From Setophaga petechia (lineage: Eukaryota; Chordata; Aves; Passeriformes; Parulidae), in NCBI GenBank assembly GCA_024362935.1, contig JANCRA010000009.1:17925572-17989571 (forward strand): DNA of 64,000 nt. Reading direction: 5' to 3'. Numbering within the stretch: the first letter of the stretch is position 1; every line of letters starts with the position of its first letter. The position numbers and the translations under genes are program-made. The notes under the pieces were generated by a model. The model searched no databases, was not told the DNA's origin, and was given only the letters and a program-made list of their open reading frames with translations. This document shows positions 61,901 to 64,000 of this stretch, piece after piece.

Positions 61901-64000
61901 CAAGTTGTTAACAAAGACTTCTCCCTCAATAGAGTTAATGATTACAATTAAATGTGTGTCAACAAGGGTAAAAAAAAAAGACTGTCTTAAATGAACTAAT
62001 AAAGATTTAATTCTGTCTGAATCAGGTTTCATTTCATGGAGTATTATTTGTTATAAATTGTTTTGGTTTTGCTTTGTTTCCAGCCATCAGGGTAATTCAC
62101 AAAGCATAGGGCAAACAAATTTTCATCTGAGCAGAAAACAAAACAAAAAAACCACCACCACCCAGAACAAAAAGTAAACAGACACAAAATCTCTGTAGTT
62201 TTTCACATATCACAGATTAACAGGATGTACTATCCACTTTGCCTTTTAACACCTCTTCAGCTGTGTCAACACTTACGAACACAACGTTCTATGTCCCGAA
62301 TTCCCTCAAGCTTCAGGTTAGCCAAATGCAGACCCACAGTTTCAGTCAGGTAGGCAGGCAGCTGGACCAACAGGGTCCCAGTGTGAGCCAACTCTGCTCT
62401 GTTGCCAGCTCCAGGTAAGCATTACGAAGCTGTGTTAGACAACTGGTGATAATGACTTTTCACTCTGTGTCAGGTGCTTACCATCTGGCCTCTTGCCTTT
62501 GTGAGGTCTAACTCAGAAGAGAAAAGCAAAAACAACAGCTTTCTGAAGGAGTAGACTGTGGCTAAAATTTAGTGAAACATTTCTGAGCACACCTAAATTA
62601 AAGAGCACAACTTATCCCAGTAGGTTCAGGGAAGGATAAGCTTGCTCCCTTCACTGAATTGCACTGTTGTGTTCTGCAGGAAAAAAATTAAGTATTTTGT
62701 GCTTCAGAAGCTTATGGTATAGAAGGATGATGATGTATCTTAAAGAAACACAATTCTGATTACAAGGAAGGGAAATGGCAAGACAATCTCTTGCTCCAGT
62801 GTGTTTATTTCAATATGTTAAAATTTTGGTAGAAAAGGACGACCTGTTTCCAGAGTGAAGTTTTAGTGAAATTTTCCTCCAATATTTTGACACCTTGTTA
62901 TTTGCATTTCTCTTGTCTTTTAAAAAACTCCACAACTCTGTGTACTGAAGGAAGCTAGCACCAAACTTCTCACGGCTTTTGGCAGCTTGTATTCCAGATG
63001 GCCTGGACAAAACCATAAGCTATTATATAAAAGACCCAATTCTAGAAGTCAGTGCATGGAAGATATTTCAGGTGATGGCATGAAGTTTTTTACCAGGGCA
63101 TGTGTAATGTCTCCCTAGGCTGATATCCTCAGCTGCTAAGCTCTTGGTGGGTTTAAGGCACATTCATCAGCTTTACTGTTGTACTTGGAGGAGCTGTCTT
63201 GCTCTCCTAATACATGCTGCTAACCAGATGGCCTCAGAAAACACAACCATATGAAGTCTGATCCCACTTAACTCTTATACTCTTCATGCTTTGGACATTT
63301 CTGGGTTTGCATCAAAACAAGGCATAATCAAGTAGCAATAAAGTAGAAATTGATTCAGTCCACAATTTTGCCCTTGATGTCTGTGATTTAGAAAAGACAA
63401 TGGTGGCTCTAATACACAGGTTTAAAAGCCTGTTTGAATGGGAGTACAGCTGTGCCAAATAATATTTTCAATTATTACAAGGTTTTATGTATTATTATAC
63501 CATGAGAACTCTATAATGGAGGCTTCTGAGATCAGAGAACATAAAGGTATTGTTAAGCTTTTCATATAAATGACTGTAATATGATCCTTTTAAAGGGGCT
63601 TCTTTGTGGTTAAAGCCATCTAGTCATTGCCATGCCCTTTGTAGAAGAAAATTATTCTTTTTCTTATGTTCCTTTTGTGAGGGATCTTCTATATCTGGGT
63701 AGGGAGGGGTTATGAAAATAAGTGTATGGCTTTTCTCCCTTCAATTCCCATGCACTTCTTTACACTAAGACCGTATTAAAAAAGACAATTTGTTCAATAC
63801 TTAGAGCACAAACCCAATGTCAGGCCAAGGTATAGCTGGGTCTCAGGACTGAGAGCAGCCCTTCATTGGGATGAATCATGGTATTTGCTATCCTGGAATT
63901 GATTGGACAGGGCACATGCTTGCCTGCAATTTGTCAGACAGCCTTGACAGATAAATGTGTAGTTAGAGGCGATGGCAATCAGCAATTGGAAATTCTGCCC
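58957..64000. other. Unassigned non-coding DNA to the end of the window
   Basis: About 5 kb of AT-rich DNA with no recognised gene, RNA or mobile element. Open frames are 100 codons or fewer and without motifs. Confidence 0.5.

Noticed and set aside
1..64000. CRISPR array, bacterial operons, prophage or plasmid features
   Set aside because: The window is vertebrate DNA. The short tandem repeats are microsatellites or simple duplications, with no regularly spaced repeat-spacer structure.

Overview
The window looks like bird genomic DNA, probably from a songbird. The evidence is ten recognisable copies of the avian LINE CR1 in both orientations, some ending in the bird-typical ATTCT-like tail, plus a decayed endogenous retrovirus with an LTR type common in birds. 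CR1 also occurs in reptiles, so the songbird placement is an inference. Base composition is moderate and mostly CpG-poor. The longest open frame (192 codons, 8305-8883) lies largely in antisense CR1. I found no intact protein-coding gene, no tRNA, rRNA or snRNA gene that I recognise, and no exon I can defend. The window is best read as intergenic or intronic DNA.

Layout. 1-2849: unassigned sequence with an ATGG microsatellite. 2850-4115: retrovirus remnant on the minus strand (3' LTR, about 0.5 kb of internal sequence, primer-binding site, partly deleted 5' LTR). 7978-8740: antisense CR1 with an internal 26-bp tandem duplication. 9778-9944: short CR1 3' end. 10561-10905: a CpG-rich block with a TATA-like box and splice-donor-like sites, the only stretch that resembles a promoter or first exon. 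12699-13410: CR1 copy with a long pentanucleotide tail. 14657-14788: polypyrimidine tract, followed by two small tandem duplications. 23590-24545 and 26060-27225: two longer CR1 copies. 33370-34425 and 37655-37791: antisense CR1. 40745-40792: pure A/T palindrome. 48992-49094: compound GGGA/GAGT/GT microsatellite. 49340-50225 and 52600-53050: old CR1 pieces. 58892-58956: an ATTCT array with no CR1 next to it. Between these lies unique-looking DNA in which I see no genes.

Function. No genes act together here. The more unusual signals are genomic: an abrupt drop in similarity between the CR1 copies at 12699 and 23955 that suggests gene conversion, the CpG-rich candidate promoter, the retroviral remnant with a recognisable primer-binding site, and several tracts likely to adopt non-B DNA structures. 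I see no previously undescribed biological system. All family assignments rest on recognition by eye and could not be tested by alignment here.
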